Source: Actinomycetaceae bacterium (GTDB lineage Bacteria; Actinomycetota; Actinomycetes; Actinomycetales; Actinomycetaceae). Taken from it: DNA of 35,092 nucleotides. The notes beneath the pieces are model-generated. The model saw only the letters and a program-made list of their open reading frames with translations, did not search any database and was not told the origin of the DNA. The translations under genes were made by a program, and so were the position numbers. The stretch lies in assembly GCA_030537795.1 (NCBI GenBank), contig JAUNVE010000019.1, positions 1-35,092 of the forward strand, written 5' to 3'. This document shows, piece by piece, positions 7,503 to 15,701 of the stretch; within the stretch, counting starts at the first letter, position 1; each line of letters opens with the position of its first letter.

Positions 7503-9289
7503 GTCTTTTCGTCACCGAACAAGAAAAACTCGCTTTGCGCCGAATGCTGCCGTTACTCGAACTCAACAAACTACAGTTTGTCGTGGCCGTCTTACTCGGA
7601 GCGCTCGGGCTCGGGGCTTCAATCGGCCTTGCCGCCACCTCCGCGTGGCTCATTGCTCGAGCCTCTCAGCATCCTCCCGTACTCTATCTGTCGGTTGCGG
7701 CCGTTGGAGTACGATTCTTTGGAATTTCGAAGGCCCTACTTCGTTACGCGCAACGTCTGGCCTCACACCACGTTGCAATGGACGGTATTGCTGCCCTGCG
7801 TGAAAATGTCTACCGTCGTCTGGCGGCATCGAGAACCGACACGGTAACCGGTCTCAAGCGAGGCGATATCCTCGCCCGTACCGGTGCAGATGTCGATGCC
7901 CTCGGCGATCTTCTTATCAAATCGATACTGCCCGCTTGCGTGGCAGCTGTCACCGCTATCGGAACAGTCATCGGCATCGCTTTTCTTTCTCCCGCCGCCG
8001 CAGCCGCCATCGGCATCGGACTTTGCATTTCCGGAATCGCGGGCCCGATCTTGACCGTCAAATCCGCCCGAGTAGCCGAACTTGCCGATGAAAAAGCTCG
8101 TGTCGATTTGGCTTCCAATGCACTTACTCTTTTGGATCACCACGCTGAACTGGCGGTGTCGGGGCGTTCTCAATATCTGCGAAAAGAGATCTCTCATACC
8201 GAAGATGAACTAGTACGTTCGAAAGACGCATCAGCTCGTCCCGCCGCGTTTGCGGCCGCATTAGACGGTATCGCCATGACAATCGCGGTGGTTGGTGCCA
8301 TCATATTCGGAGTTCCCGAAACCAATGCTGGTCTTGTCGCAGCGGTGGCACTTGCCGTACTCGTCCTCACCCCGCTGGCGGCTTTTGAAGGAACCGCAGA
8401 GTTAGCTCCTGCAGCAGTACAACTGGTTCGCTCAGCACGCGCGGCCGTACGTATCGACGAACTTCTTGACGAACCGCATACAGCCAAAAAGACGGACGTG
8501 CCTCGCATAGAGGACGGACCAGTACTGCGTGCAGAAAACCTTGCAGTCGGCTGGCCCGGAGGCCCTATTGTCGCCTCGGGAATCAACCTCGAACTTCGCC
8601 CAGGCTCCCGGTTAGCCATCGTCGGCCCCTCCGGAATAGGAAAATCAACGATTCTCTATACCCTCGCGGGAATGCTGAAACCTCGCCAGGGACAAGTGAC
8701 TCTGAACGGTGTTGATATTGCTCAGATCGATTCGGAAACCGTTGGAGCGTACCTCTCCCTAACTGCCGAAGATGCCCATATCTTCGCAACTTCAGTATTG
8801 GAAAATTTGCGAGTAGCCAACCCGGAAGTCACTCCCGCGCAAGCTCACACCTATCTACGCAAAGCGGGTATGGAGAATTGGCTAGATAGCCTCCACGAAG
8901 GACTCGACACCGTACTAGGCTCAGGCGGTACCACGGTCTCCGGCGGAGAACGCCGACGTCTGTTGCTGGCACGGGCACTCGCATCGCCCGCCAACCTTAT
9001 GCTTCTCGATGAACCCGGCGAACATATCGACACCGTCACCGCCGATCGTCTTGTCTCTGATCTTCTGAATATCCCCGCCACCAGCGCCACCCCAGTTGGC
9101 CTAGTCGTCGTCACACACCGGTTGGCTCCCCTAGCCGCAGCCGATGAGATCCTTGTGCTCAGTCCAAACAACGTGGAACTCACAGAGGGGTACAGATGCG
9201 CTAGTGTCAGCGATAGAGGTACTCACCACGACCTACTTCAACGAAATAGCACGTATCGTTGGACCCTCGAACGTGAAGGTGCGCTATGA
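7499..9289 (+). CDS. cydC: ABC exporter subunit CydC
   Basis: Second half of the CydDC thiol exporter. It has 596 aa with a six-helix membrane domain (about 15-320). The ATPase domain has Walker A GPSGIGKST (376-384), signature VSGGERRR (480-487) and Walker B LMLLDEP (500-506). The D-loop region reads GEHID where TEHLD is usual, and no motif is lost. The start codon overlaps cydD (ATGA), and its own stop overlaps the start of the histidine kinase in the same way. The exporter and kinase are therefore almost certainly co-translated from one transcript. Confidence 0.93.
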   Translation: MSLFVTEQEKLALRRMLPLLELNKLQFVVAVLLGALGLGASIGLAATSAWLIARASQHPPVLYLSVAAVGVRFFGISKALLRYAQRLASHHVAMDGIAALRENVYRRLAASRTDTVTGLKRGDILARTGADVDALGDLLIKSILPACVAAVTAIGTVIGIAFLSPAAAAAIGIGLCISGIAGPILTVKSARVAELADEKARVDLASNALTLLDHHAELAVSGRSQYLRKEISHTEDELVRSKDASARPAAFAAALDGIAMTIAVVGAIIFGVPETNAGLVAAVALAVLVLTPLAAFEGTAELAPAAVQLVRSARAAVRIDELLDEPHTAKKTDVPRIEDGPVLRAENLAVGWPGGPIVASGINLELRPGSRLAIVGPSGIGKSTILYTLAGMLKPRQGQVTLNGVDIAQIDSETVGAYLSLTAEDAHIFATSVLENLRVANPEVTPAQAHTYLRKAGMENWLDSLHEGLDTVLGSGGTTVSGGERRRLLLARALASPANLMLLDEPGEHIDTVTADRLVSDLLNIPATSATPVGLVVVTHRLAPLAAADEILVLSPNNVELTEGYRCASVSDRGTHHDLLQRNSTYRWTLEREGAL

Positions 9290-10965
9290 ACTTTCCCCAT
9301 CCTGATCCGATTCAAATCGGTCAAGAACTCATTCAAGCAACTCTTGACCTGACTAAACAACTTGAAATCACCGATATCCTGCAACAGTTCGTCGATCAGG
9401 CCTGCCATCTCACCGACGCTCGCTTCGGAGCCCTTTCGGTACTCGACGCTTGGGGCGAGACAACGATGTTCCTCCAACATGGTTTTTCCGATGATGAGGC
9501 CGAAGCAGTAGGTGAACCCCCTAAAGGGCTCGGTATGATCGGGTCGATTCCAGCCAATGACGCCCTCATCATTAACGACATTGCTACCCATCCACTATTT
9601 ACTGGTTTCCCACCCGGCCACCGATCAATGTATAACTTCCTCGGCGTCCCGGTACAAATGAAGGACCAGGTATTCGGGCGCCTGTACTTGACAGATAAGC
9701 CAGGTGGATTCACCGACCTCGATGTGCGCCTACTCCGAATTTTAGGTAACGCGGCTGGTGTGGCTGTGGAGAATGCTCGCATCTACCGCGAATCGCAAAA
9801 CCGTGAACGGTGGATTACCGCTTCCCAGAAGATTACCACCGCCATGATGGAAGGTGCCGAAGAGGAGGAAGCTCTCGCGCTTATTGCCGATACCGTCAGA
9901 AAAGTTTCCGATGCAGATACAGCACTTATCGTACTCCCTTCCGTTGGCTATACCTGGGCGTGTGAAATTGCCGATGGTTTCATGGCAGATGAACTGCTCG
10001 GTACGGTATTTCCCCCGCAGGGACGCGCCATGTCCGTACTCCATGAAGGCGCGGGTATGATTGTTGATTCTTTGGCTCGGGCTTCAATGTTGCGTATCCC
10101 GACGTTCAAGAATTTTGGGTCCGCACTGTATGCGCCGATGATGAATCGAGGCGTTGCGGAAGGAGTCCTCATCCTGCTGCGAAAACCCGGTCGTCTCGAG
10201 TTTGAGGCGTCAGATCTGCCATTGGCTGAATCACTGGCTGCTCAGGCCACCTTCGCCCTTGAGCTTGCATCGGCTCGTCACACGGAAGATATGGCAACGC
10301 TATACGACGAACGCGATCGAATTGGCCGCGATCTCCATGATTTCGCCATCCAGCAGCTCTTTGCCACCGGTATGCAGATTGATACCGCACGAGACAAATT
10401 GCGCGCCGGAGAGATGGGTGAGCAGGATATTATTGCGGTTCTTGATTCGGCGCTGGTTGCCGTCGATGAGTCAGTACGCCAAATCCGCAGCATTGTCCAT
10501 GATCTGCGCGAGCCTGATCAAGATGTTGGGCTCGTTGAACGAGTTCGACGTGAAACCTCGCTGGTGCGCACAGCCCTAAGCTTCGCTCCCTCTCTCATTA
10601 TTGAAGTTGATGGCACCATCATTTCAACCGATCAGGATGAACAGCTGATTTCAGTATCAGATCGAGTAGATGCTGATATCGCTGATGATGTGGTTGCAGT
10701 GATCCGCGAAGGACTAGCCAACGTTGCGCGGCACGCAAAGGCCACCGCTGTGCAGATTCTTCTCCATGTATCCGGTACCGCCCCCAATGGGCATATCTGC
10801 GTACGGGTATTAGATGATGGAATCGGTATTCCAGCTCAGCGTGAACGCACCTCTGGGCTGGGAAACCTTCGCACACGCGCCCGCCGTCACGGCGGAACCT
10901 TTTCCGTATCGAGCGCCCAATCAGGCTCCGGTACTGAACTCGTCTGGAAAGTACCGCTGGTGTAA
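9286..10965 (+). CDS. GAF-domain sensor histidine kinase, DosS/DevS-like
   Basis: Soluble two-component sensor, 559 aa, without membrane segments. In order: GAF domain 1 (about 20-165), GAF domain 2 (about 185-330), HisKA_3 dimerisation helix with the phospho-acceptor in GRDLHDF (H351), and an HATPase domain with N box REGLANVARHA (N479), DGIGIP (511-516) and GLGNLRTRA (525-533). GAF 1 resembles that of mycobacterial DosS/DosT: its FPPGHRSMYNFLGVPV places H112 where the proximal haem histidine lies (FPPHHPPM in DosS). Haem-based oxygen, NO or redox sensing is thus plausible but inferred. AAGG precedes the ATG. Overlap with cydC suggests the kinase senses the respiratory state served by cytochrome bd. 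The likely partner is the convergent response regulator. Confidence 0.9.
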   Translation: MNFPHPDPIQIGQELIQATLDLTKQLEITDILQQFVDQACHLTDARFGALSVLDAWGETTMFLQHGFSDDEAEAVGEPPKGLGMIGSIPANDALIINDIATHPLFTGFPPGHRSMYNFLGVPVQMKDQVFGRLYLTDKPGGFTDLDVRLLRILGNAAGVAVENARIYRESQNRERWITASQKITTAMMEGAEEEEALALIADTVRKVSDADTALIVLPSVGYTWACEIADGFMADELLGTVFPPQGRAMSVLHEGAGMIVDSLARASMLRIPTFKNFGSALYAPMMNRGVAEGVLILLRKPGRLEFEASDLPLAESLAAQATFALELASARHTEDMATLYDERDRIGRDLHDFAIQQLFATGMQIDTARDKLRAGEMGEQDIIAVLDSALVAVDESVRQIRSIVHDLREPDQDVGLVERVRRETSLVRTALSFAPSLIIEVDGTIISTDQDEQLISVSDRVDADIADDVVAVIREGLANVARHAKATAVQILLHVSGTAPNGHICVRVLDDGIGIPAQRERTSGLGNLRTRARRHGGTFSVSSAQSGSGTELVWKVPLV

Positions 10966-11015
10966 TGTAGCGGGCTGGCTACACTGACTTAAAATTAACG
11001 GTGAAACGTCAGTGT
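10966..11015. terminator. Bidirectional terminator candidates between kinase and regulator
   Basis: Two perfect inverted repeats overlap in the 43-bp convergent gap: TGTAGC-N6-GCTACA (10966-10983), and ACACTGAC (10981-10988) with GTCAGTGT (11008-11015) around a 19-base AT-rich loop. The second reaches into the last codons of the response regulator. They can terminate both convergent transcripts, but the A/T runs lie in the loop, so strength is uncertain. Confidence 0.45.
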
Positions 11016-11683
11016 TGCGACGGTGATTGATTGCGCCATGCAGCAGCCCGTTGCCCCGCTACCCATGCTGCTACCTGCGTGCGCCGCTGCAATCCCATTT
11101 TTGCCAACAGCGAAGTGATATGGTTCTTTACCGTCTTTTCTGCCACTCCCAGTGCCTCACCGATTTCTCGATTCGACATTCCGTCGCCGATCAGATTAAG
11201 CACTTTGCGTTCGGAGGGCGTCAAATCAGCGGTGGGGTCACCGTGATCAGCTCTACGGCGAGTTACCGTGCGTTCATCTAGAAGAACACGGCCGTCTGCA
11301 ACGGCCTTGATAACATCGGTGATTTCAGCGCCGTGAACGGTTTTGAGTACGTAAGCTAATGCTCCCGCTTCCAACGCCTCTGACAAGGCGGAATCGTCGT
11401 CAAAAGAGGTGAGGACAACCGGGCGAATTTCAGGTTTGCTTTCTCTGAGTCGACGCATAATGTCTATTCCCGTGCCATCGGGTAACTGCAAATCAATGAG
11501 TATGACATCGGGGATGACAAGTTCGGCTCGGCGGATTGCATCAGCCACCGAACCGGCCTCTGCGACGACTTCCAAACCGTCCGCACGATCGACAATTTCA
11601 GCAATACCACGACGGACGATTTCGTGGTCATCGACAATCATTACACGCACACGAGGGCGCTCAGTTTCAATATTGACAGCCAC
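11009..11683 (-). CDS. NarL/DevR-type response regulator
   Basis: DNA-binding response regulator, 224 aa. The receiver domain (about 12-130) has the acidic pair DD at 18-19, phospho-acceptor D64 in LIDLQLPDG and the conserved lysine in YVLK. The LuxR-type helix-turn-helix (about 155-215) contains AEKTVKNHITSLLAKMGLQRRTQ, split here as AEKTVKNHITSL and LAKMGLQRRTQ; this closely resembles the DevR/DosR output domain. It is the natural partner of the GAF kinase that converges on it. The start is GTG, with only a weak AAGATGAG before it. The gene begins 35 bp after mutM on the same strand, so it is probably transcribed at the end of the long recG-rnc-mutM operon rather than with its kinase. Targets are unknown; cydAB is the obvious guess. 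Confidence 0.9.
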   Translation of the reverse strand: MAVNIETERPRVRVMIVDDHEIVRRGIAEIVDRADGLEVVAEAGSVADAIRRAELVIPDVILIDLQLPDGTGIDIMRRLRESKPEIRPVVLTSFDDDSALSEALEAGALAYVLKTVHGAEITDVIKAVADGRVLLDERTVTRRRADHGDPTADLTPSERKVLNLIGDGMSNREIGEALGVAEKTVKNHITSLLAKMGLQRRTQVAAWVAGQRAAAWRNQSPSQH

Positions 11684-11718
11684 GAACTCATCTTAACCTA
11701 TGCTGGTCTTCCCTGAGG

Positions 11719-12594
11719 TCACTCGATATTTCGAACTGGGCTGGGTCCTGATCGTGGTTGGCATGTGGCGCAGAAATAGTGGGATCGCCCCTGTAGCATC
11801 AGTCGAGTTATCTGGCTACCGCATTCAGTACAGGCTTGGTTGTCTCGCCCATACACACGTAAGGAGCGTTCAAAGTAACCAGGGTTGCCTTCCACATCCA
11901 CATACAGAGCATCAAAAGACGTTCCACCCACCGCTATGGCAGCGCGCATCACTTGCGTTGCTGCCTCCAGCACATTCGTCACTTCCCACCGTCGTAAAGA
12001 TCGTCCGCGCCGCGCACCGTGCACACCGGCGGCAAATAGTGCTTCGTCGGCGTAGATATTACCAATGCCAGAAATGAGACCCTGGTTCAGTAGCAGTGTT
12101 TTAATCGGAGAAGCCGAGCGACGTATTTTTCTATTGACCTCATCCAGGTCGATTGCTTTATCGAGAGGATCGCGGGCAATATGTTCAATCGTGTCGGGGA
12201 TCCCCTCATCGGTTAATCCAGTGGCTTCTAATCGTCCAAAGGTACGTTGGTCAATAAATGACAAAACCGACTGATCGTCACATTCCATACGCGCATACTC
12301 ATGCGCAACTCGTTGCCTCGGACAGCTGCGCGGCGACCAGGAGTGGAGCTGACCGGACATTCCCAGATGGAACAGGAGTGCCGTATCCGAGTCAAGTATT
12401 GCCCACAGGAACTTCCCCCGCCGCCCCGTTGCATCGATATGGCGTCCGCGGATAGATCGACGGAAATCATCCGCGTTTCCCTCATAGGTACGGATTATTC
12501 GATGCCCCCAGAGGGTGATATCGCTGAGTATTCTGCCCACGAAATGTCGTTCGAGGCCGAGACGGATGGTTTCGACCTCAGGAAGTTCCGGCAT
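11719..12594 (-). CDS. mutM: Formamidopyrimidine-DNA glycosylase (Fpg)
   Basis: Base-excision repair glycosylase/AP lyase that removes 8-oxoguanine and formamidopyrimidines. It has 291 aa. The start MPELPEVETI supplies the catalytic N-terminal proline and E3 after Met removal. K61 lies in RRGKFLW. The C-terminal four-cysteine zinc finger (CTEC ... CATC, about 255-280) carries the usual GRSHYFC segment. The ATG is preceded by GGGAAAG and lies 17 bp inside the end of rnc, as in many actinobacteria, where rnc-mutM are translationally coupled. Confidence 0.96.
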   Translation of the reverse strand: MPELPEVETIRLGLERHFVGRILSDITLWGHRIIRTYEGNADDFRRSIRGRHIDATGRRGKFLWAILDSDTALLFHLGMSGQLHSWSPRSCPRQRVAHEYARMECDDQSVLSFIDQRTFGRLEATGLTDEGIPDTIEHIARDPLDKAIDLDEVNRKIRRSASPIKTLLLNQGLISGIGNIYADEALFAAGVHGARRGRSLRRWEVTNVLEAATQVMRAAIAVGGTSFDALYVDVEGNPGYFERSLRVYGRDNQACTECGSQITRLMLQGRSHYFCATCQPRSGPSPVRNIE

Positions 12595-13321
12595 CGCTTT
12601 CCCGTTTTGTCAACTTAAAATAGGCCTGTTTAGCTGCCTCCGACTTAGCTAATTTTTTTGACGTTCCAGAACCTTCGCCGGCTATTTCTCCATCGATAGA
12701 AACAGTGGAATGGAATACCCGCTGATGATCGGGTCCTGAGCCCACCGCGTCATAGAGGGGCTCCCCGTAGCCGAGTTCAGCGCAGTATTCCTGTAGCGTC
12801 GTGCGATAGTCGGATGACTTACCCAGCTCTACCGCGTTATCGAGGAATCGTGAGAGATGAGTCTCGACGATGGAGCGGGTTGTTTCCAGTCCGAACGAGA
12901 GATAGGTGGCTCCAATCATCGCTTCCATAACATCGCACAGAATCGAGTCGCGGTCTCGCCCGCCGGTCAGATTTTCTCCTTTTCCCAACAGGATAAAATC
13001 TCCCAAGTTGAGCCCGCGTGCAACCTGCGCCAAGGTGCGTTCAGACACTATGGCACCTCGCATCCGGGACAGGGTAGCTTCAGATACTTCCGGATAGTGT
13101 CTAAAGAGATAATCAGTCACGATAATAGACAGTACGGAATCACCAAGGAATTCGAGCCGCTCATTGTGTTCGATACCGCCGGCTTCAAATGCGAATGACC
13201 GGTGAGTCAACGCTGTGATCACAAGATCCGGATCAAAGGACACGCGCCAAGCCCCAAGTAGCTCCTTGATATTGGTATTTTTCGCAGGTGGAGGCGTCTC
13301 GCGTGTCTTGCGTTTATTCAT
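12578..13321 (-). CDS. rnc: Ribonuclease III
   Basis: Double-stranded-RNA endonuclease of rRNA processing and RNA decay. I choose the ATG at 13319-13321 (MNKRKTRE, 247 aa): it has GAGGA six bases upstream and overlaps the stop of the DUF177 gene (ATGAATAA). The longer frame to 13369 would run deep into that gene. The signature NERLEFLGDSVL includes the catalytic acidic residues (about E57 and D61), and a double-stranded-RNA-binding domain occupies the last 70 residues. In most actinobacteria rpmF lies between DUF177 and rnc; here the two genes overlap and rpmF is missing. Confidence 0.95.
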   Translation of the reverse strand: MNKRKTRETPPPAKNTNIKELLGAWRVSFDPDLVITALTHRSFAFEAGGIEHNERLEFLGDSVLSIIVTDYLFRHYPEVSEATLSRMRGAIVSERTLAQVARGLNLGDFILLGKGENLTGGRDRDSILCDVMEAMIGATYLSFGLETTRSIVETHLSRFLDNAVELGKSSDYRTTLQEYCAELGYGEPLYDAVGSGPDHQRVFHSTVSIDGEIAGEGSGTSKKLAKSEAAKQAYFKLTKRESDAGTS

Positions 13322-13880
13322 CTTTTTCCTCACTGAAGAAACCAGCGAGTTTCGCAAAACGCGGGTCAATTACTTCATGTTCGTGATCTTCTGGGAGGTC
13401 TTGCCATTTCTCTCCGCATACATCGCACAGACCATCACAGTCCGGGGAGCACAAAGGTGTAAACGGAAACTGCGTTACGATAGCATCGCGCAGTAGCGGT
13501 TCTAACTCAATAGTATTGGAATCAAGCACCGGCAGGTCTTCGACGGCTTCGTCGCCTTCCTCCTTGCGCATACGCGCAATGACTTCGGGGGTAAAGAACA
13601 TTTCCTTGACCTCTACGGGGAAAGACAACGTCACCGGGTCCAGACAACGCACGCAAACACCGGTGCAGTTCACTTGCGCGCTCACCTGCAACAACACACC
13701 GTCCGGCATCGACTGGGCCGTAATATCCGCGGGCACAATATCGCCTTCATTCACCCGCATCGCCTCAGTTGCCAAATCATCGCCAGCAATCAGATCGAAG
13801 TGGTAAGTGCGAGTATGGCCCGGCTGAGTGGGAAGATCAGCAATGGACACAGAGGCACCATTAAACGGCACGGAAGTCAC
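13314..13880 (-). CDS. yceD: DUF177 / YceD-family protein
   Basis: Small acidic protein of the DUF177 family, conserved next to rpmF/rnc and linked to 23S rRNA or ribosome maturation. I choose the GTG at 13878-13880, with a near-perfect AAGGAG seven bases upstream, giving 188 aa and a 19-bp gap to the upstream gene. The longer ATG at 13934 would overlap that gene by 35 bp. The family cysteine motif CTGVCVRCLDPV is at about 70-81, with a second pair near the C-terminus (CSPDCDGLCDVCG). The stop overlaps the rnc start. Confidence 0.9.
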   Translation of the reverse strand: MTSVPFNGASVSIADLPTQPGHTRTYHFDLIAGDDLATEAMRVNEGDIVPADITAQSMPDGVLLQVSAQVNCTGVCVRCLDPVTLSFPVEVKEMFFTPEVIARMRKEEGDEAVEDLPVLDSNTIELEPLLRDAIVTQFPFTPLCSPDCDGLCDVCGEKWQDLPEDHEHEVIDPRFAKLAGFFSEEKDE

Positions 13881-13899
13881 GGTTTTCTCCTTGAGAAGG

Positions 13900-14607
13900 C
13901 TATTCGTTGGTACGCTGTGCTCGACGTTGCTCAATCGCTTCTAGTCCAGCACGCGTCTGATGGTAGATTCTGTCGAGTGACTCGGAGAGGGTGTTGAGTG
14001 AATCTGCACAGTATTTGTCGGCGCCCTCGGTTAAGTTAACTGCATGCTCATGGGCTTCCGATACAATTTCTTCGGCTCGCTGACGGGCCTGTTGCGTGAT
14101 CTGTTCTTGATCAATCATGGCATCTGCCTGGAGGCGCGCGTTTTCGATAATGCTATCCGCTTCTTCTCGCGCATGCGAAACCGTGTGCTCCGCATCCTCG
14201 CGTGAACGCGTCCCCAATTCATCTGCCTGTTGGCGGGCATCCTCCACGATGGCTTCGGCGCGAAGCTTTGCCTCGTGGACGGTTGATTCTGCAACGTCAT
14301 CAGCGCGCACCATAAGCGCGTCCGCATCGGCTACAACCGCATCTGCAGCCAGCAGGTCTTCGGGCAGTGCTTGTCGCGCTTGATCGAGCAGATCGAGCAT
14401 TTCGGCCTTATTGACGAGAACCGAGGCGCTCATGGGGAGGGCGCGTGCGGCACCTACCAGCTCCTCAATCTGATCAAGTGCGGCAATCACCGTTGAAGGC
14501 CCGTATACGTCGTCAATCGGTTCATGTGATGCTTGTGTATCACCGTCAAAAATATCGTCGAAGTGAGGCGATTCTTCGCTGGTTGGGTCAAATGTTTCTT
14601 CACTCAT
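13900..14607 (-). CDS. sepIVA: SepIVA-like DivIVA-family coiled-coil protein
   Basis: It has 235 aa with an acidic, disordered N-terminus and a long Ala/Glu/Arg-rich heptad region (about 85-195) typical of DivIVA/Wag31-like scaffolds. Position, length and context (just upstream of yceD-rnc-mutM) match the mycobacterial septation factor SepIVA (Rv2927c). By that analogy it should act at the membrane or septum in cell division and envelope synthesis. Sequence identity across this low-complexity helix cannot be judged by eye, so the symbol is tentative. Its ATG overlaps the coaD stop (TAATG). Confidence 0.75.
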   Translation of the reverse strand: MSEETFDPTSEESPHFDDIFDGDTQASHEPIDDVYGPSTVIAALDQIEELVGAARALPMSASVLVNKAEMLDLLDQARQALPEDLLAADAVVADADALMVRADDVAESTVHEAKLRAEAIVEDARQQADELGTRSREDAEHTVSHAREEADSIIENARLQADAMIDQEQITQQARQRAEEIVSEAHEHAVNLTEGADKYCADSLNTLSESLDRIYHQTRAGLEAIEQRRAQRTNE

Positions 14608-15107
14608 TATGGGGCTCCATCTCCTTCGCGTTGCGCGAGGATTGTCGAAATCAACGCATCACTGACATGTCTATCCACCATAGCGGACACATCTCCGTGG
14701 TTGGCCGCGACTTCCTTCACGATAGTGGATGAAACATGGGCTAGTGACGGGTGGGTGGCCAATAGGATGGTTTCGATATCTGCCAGATTGCGGTTAACGG
14801 TTGCTTGTGGAAGCTCGAAGGCAGCATCGGTGGGTGAGCGCAGTCCTTTGGCGATGACATCAACGTCGTGATCTTGACACCACTGCGCCAGGAGGCCATC
14901 AATCGGTTCCACAGTCACATTTTCAAGATGAGAGACAGAGGTCGCCACCAAGTGAACTCGTTGAGACCGGGAAAACAAGTAGCTTTTCGATAGATTATCA
15001 GCTACTCCCACCACAACAGCGTCAAAGAGCGCTGAACATCGCGTGATGATATCCATATGTCCTTTGGTTATGGGATCAAAGGAACCTGGGACTACTGCTC
15101 GGGTCAT
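14607..15107 (-). CDS. coaD: Phosphopantetheine adenylyltransferase
   Basis: Fourth step of coenzyme A synthesis: 4'-phosphopantetheine plus ATP gives dephospho-CoA. At 166 aa it has the normal length. The nucleotidyltransferase motif GSFDPITKGH (8-17, HxGH-type with TKGH) and the second ATP motif SSTIVKE (126-132) are intact. The start codon overlaps the rsmD stop (ATGA), and the stop overlaps the start of the SepIVA-like gene; the three genes are evidently coupled. Confidence 0.96.
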   Translation of the reverse strand: MTRAVVPGSFDPITKGHMDIITRCSALFDAVVVGVADNLSKSYLFSRSQRVHLVATSVSHLENVTVEPIDGLLAQWCQDHDVDVIAKGLRSPTDAAFELPQATVNRNLADIETILLATHPSLAHVSSTIVKEVAANHGDVSAMVDRHVSDALISTILAQREGDGAP

Positions 15108-15673
15108 GCTTCAACGCTACCGCCTTCCTCGCTGAAAGTGAGGAACCACACCCGAGTCTCTCCCCATTTGCGCTGGGAATCGCAGATATATCCCGACGGC
15201 CACTGCGGCTGTGGGGAACGCGCCGAGTCTTCCACAACAATTAACGCGCCGGGGATGACGCGGGAGCGCAAAGCCCGTAATACGGCCAAGAAATCCGTTG
15301 GGTCGCAATCATAGGGAGGGTCGAGAAAAACCAGTGAGAACTTACCGTCTGTGGTGTTGAGGAAACGTAGTGCTTCAGATTTAACCGCCTTTGCACCCGC
15401 TATGCGATTTCGAGAAATATTATCTGTCACAGCGCGATACGCGCCCCGTGCCTGATCAACCAATACGCAACTGCGAGCACCTCGCGATAGGGCTTCCAAT
15501 CCGAGTGCTCCCGAACCAGCATACAAATCGAGAACAGCTGCTCCCGCGATTTCATCCCAGCTTTCCAATCGTGAAAACAGCGCTTCTCGTACACGCTCAG
15601 ATGTCGGGCGGGTGCCTTTGTCGGGAACCCGTAGCACTCGACCTCGGTACTCCCCCGCTACGATTCGTGTCAT
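15104..15673 (-). CDS. rsmD: 16S rRNA (guanine(966)-N2)-methyltransferase
   Basis: AdoMet-dependent enzyme that methylates G966 of 16S rRNA during 30S assembly. At 189 aa it has the usual length. The AdoMet-binding loop DLYAGSGALGLEA (49-61) and catalytic motif DPPY (118-121) are clear; the start MTRIVAGEYRGR is typical. It follows recG after 28 bp and has only a weak ribosome binding site. The rsmD-coaD pair is conserved in many bacteria. Confidence 0.95.
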   Translation of the reverse strand: MTRIVAGEYRGRVLRVPDKGTRPTSERVREALFSRLESWDEIAGAAVLDLYAGSGALGLEALSRGARSCVLVDQARGAYRAVTDNISRNRIAGAKAVKSEALRFLNTTDGKFSLVFLDPPYDCDPTDFLAVLRALRSRVIPGALIVVEDSARSPQPQWPSGYICDSQRKWGETRVWFLTFSEEGGSVEA

Positions 15674-15701
15674 GTTTCAACTCTACGGCACTATGCGATA
15701 G

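Noticed and set aside
13881-13934. Longer DUF177 start at ATG 13934
   Set aside because: It would overlap the SepIVA-like gene, while the GTG at 13880 has an almost perfect AAGGAG.
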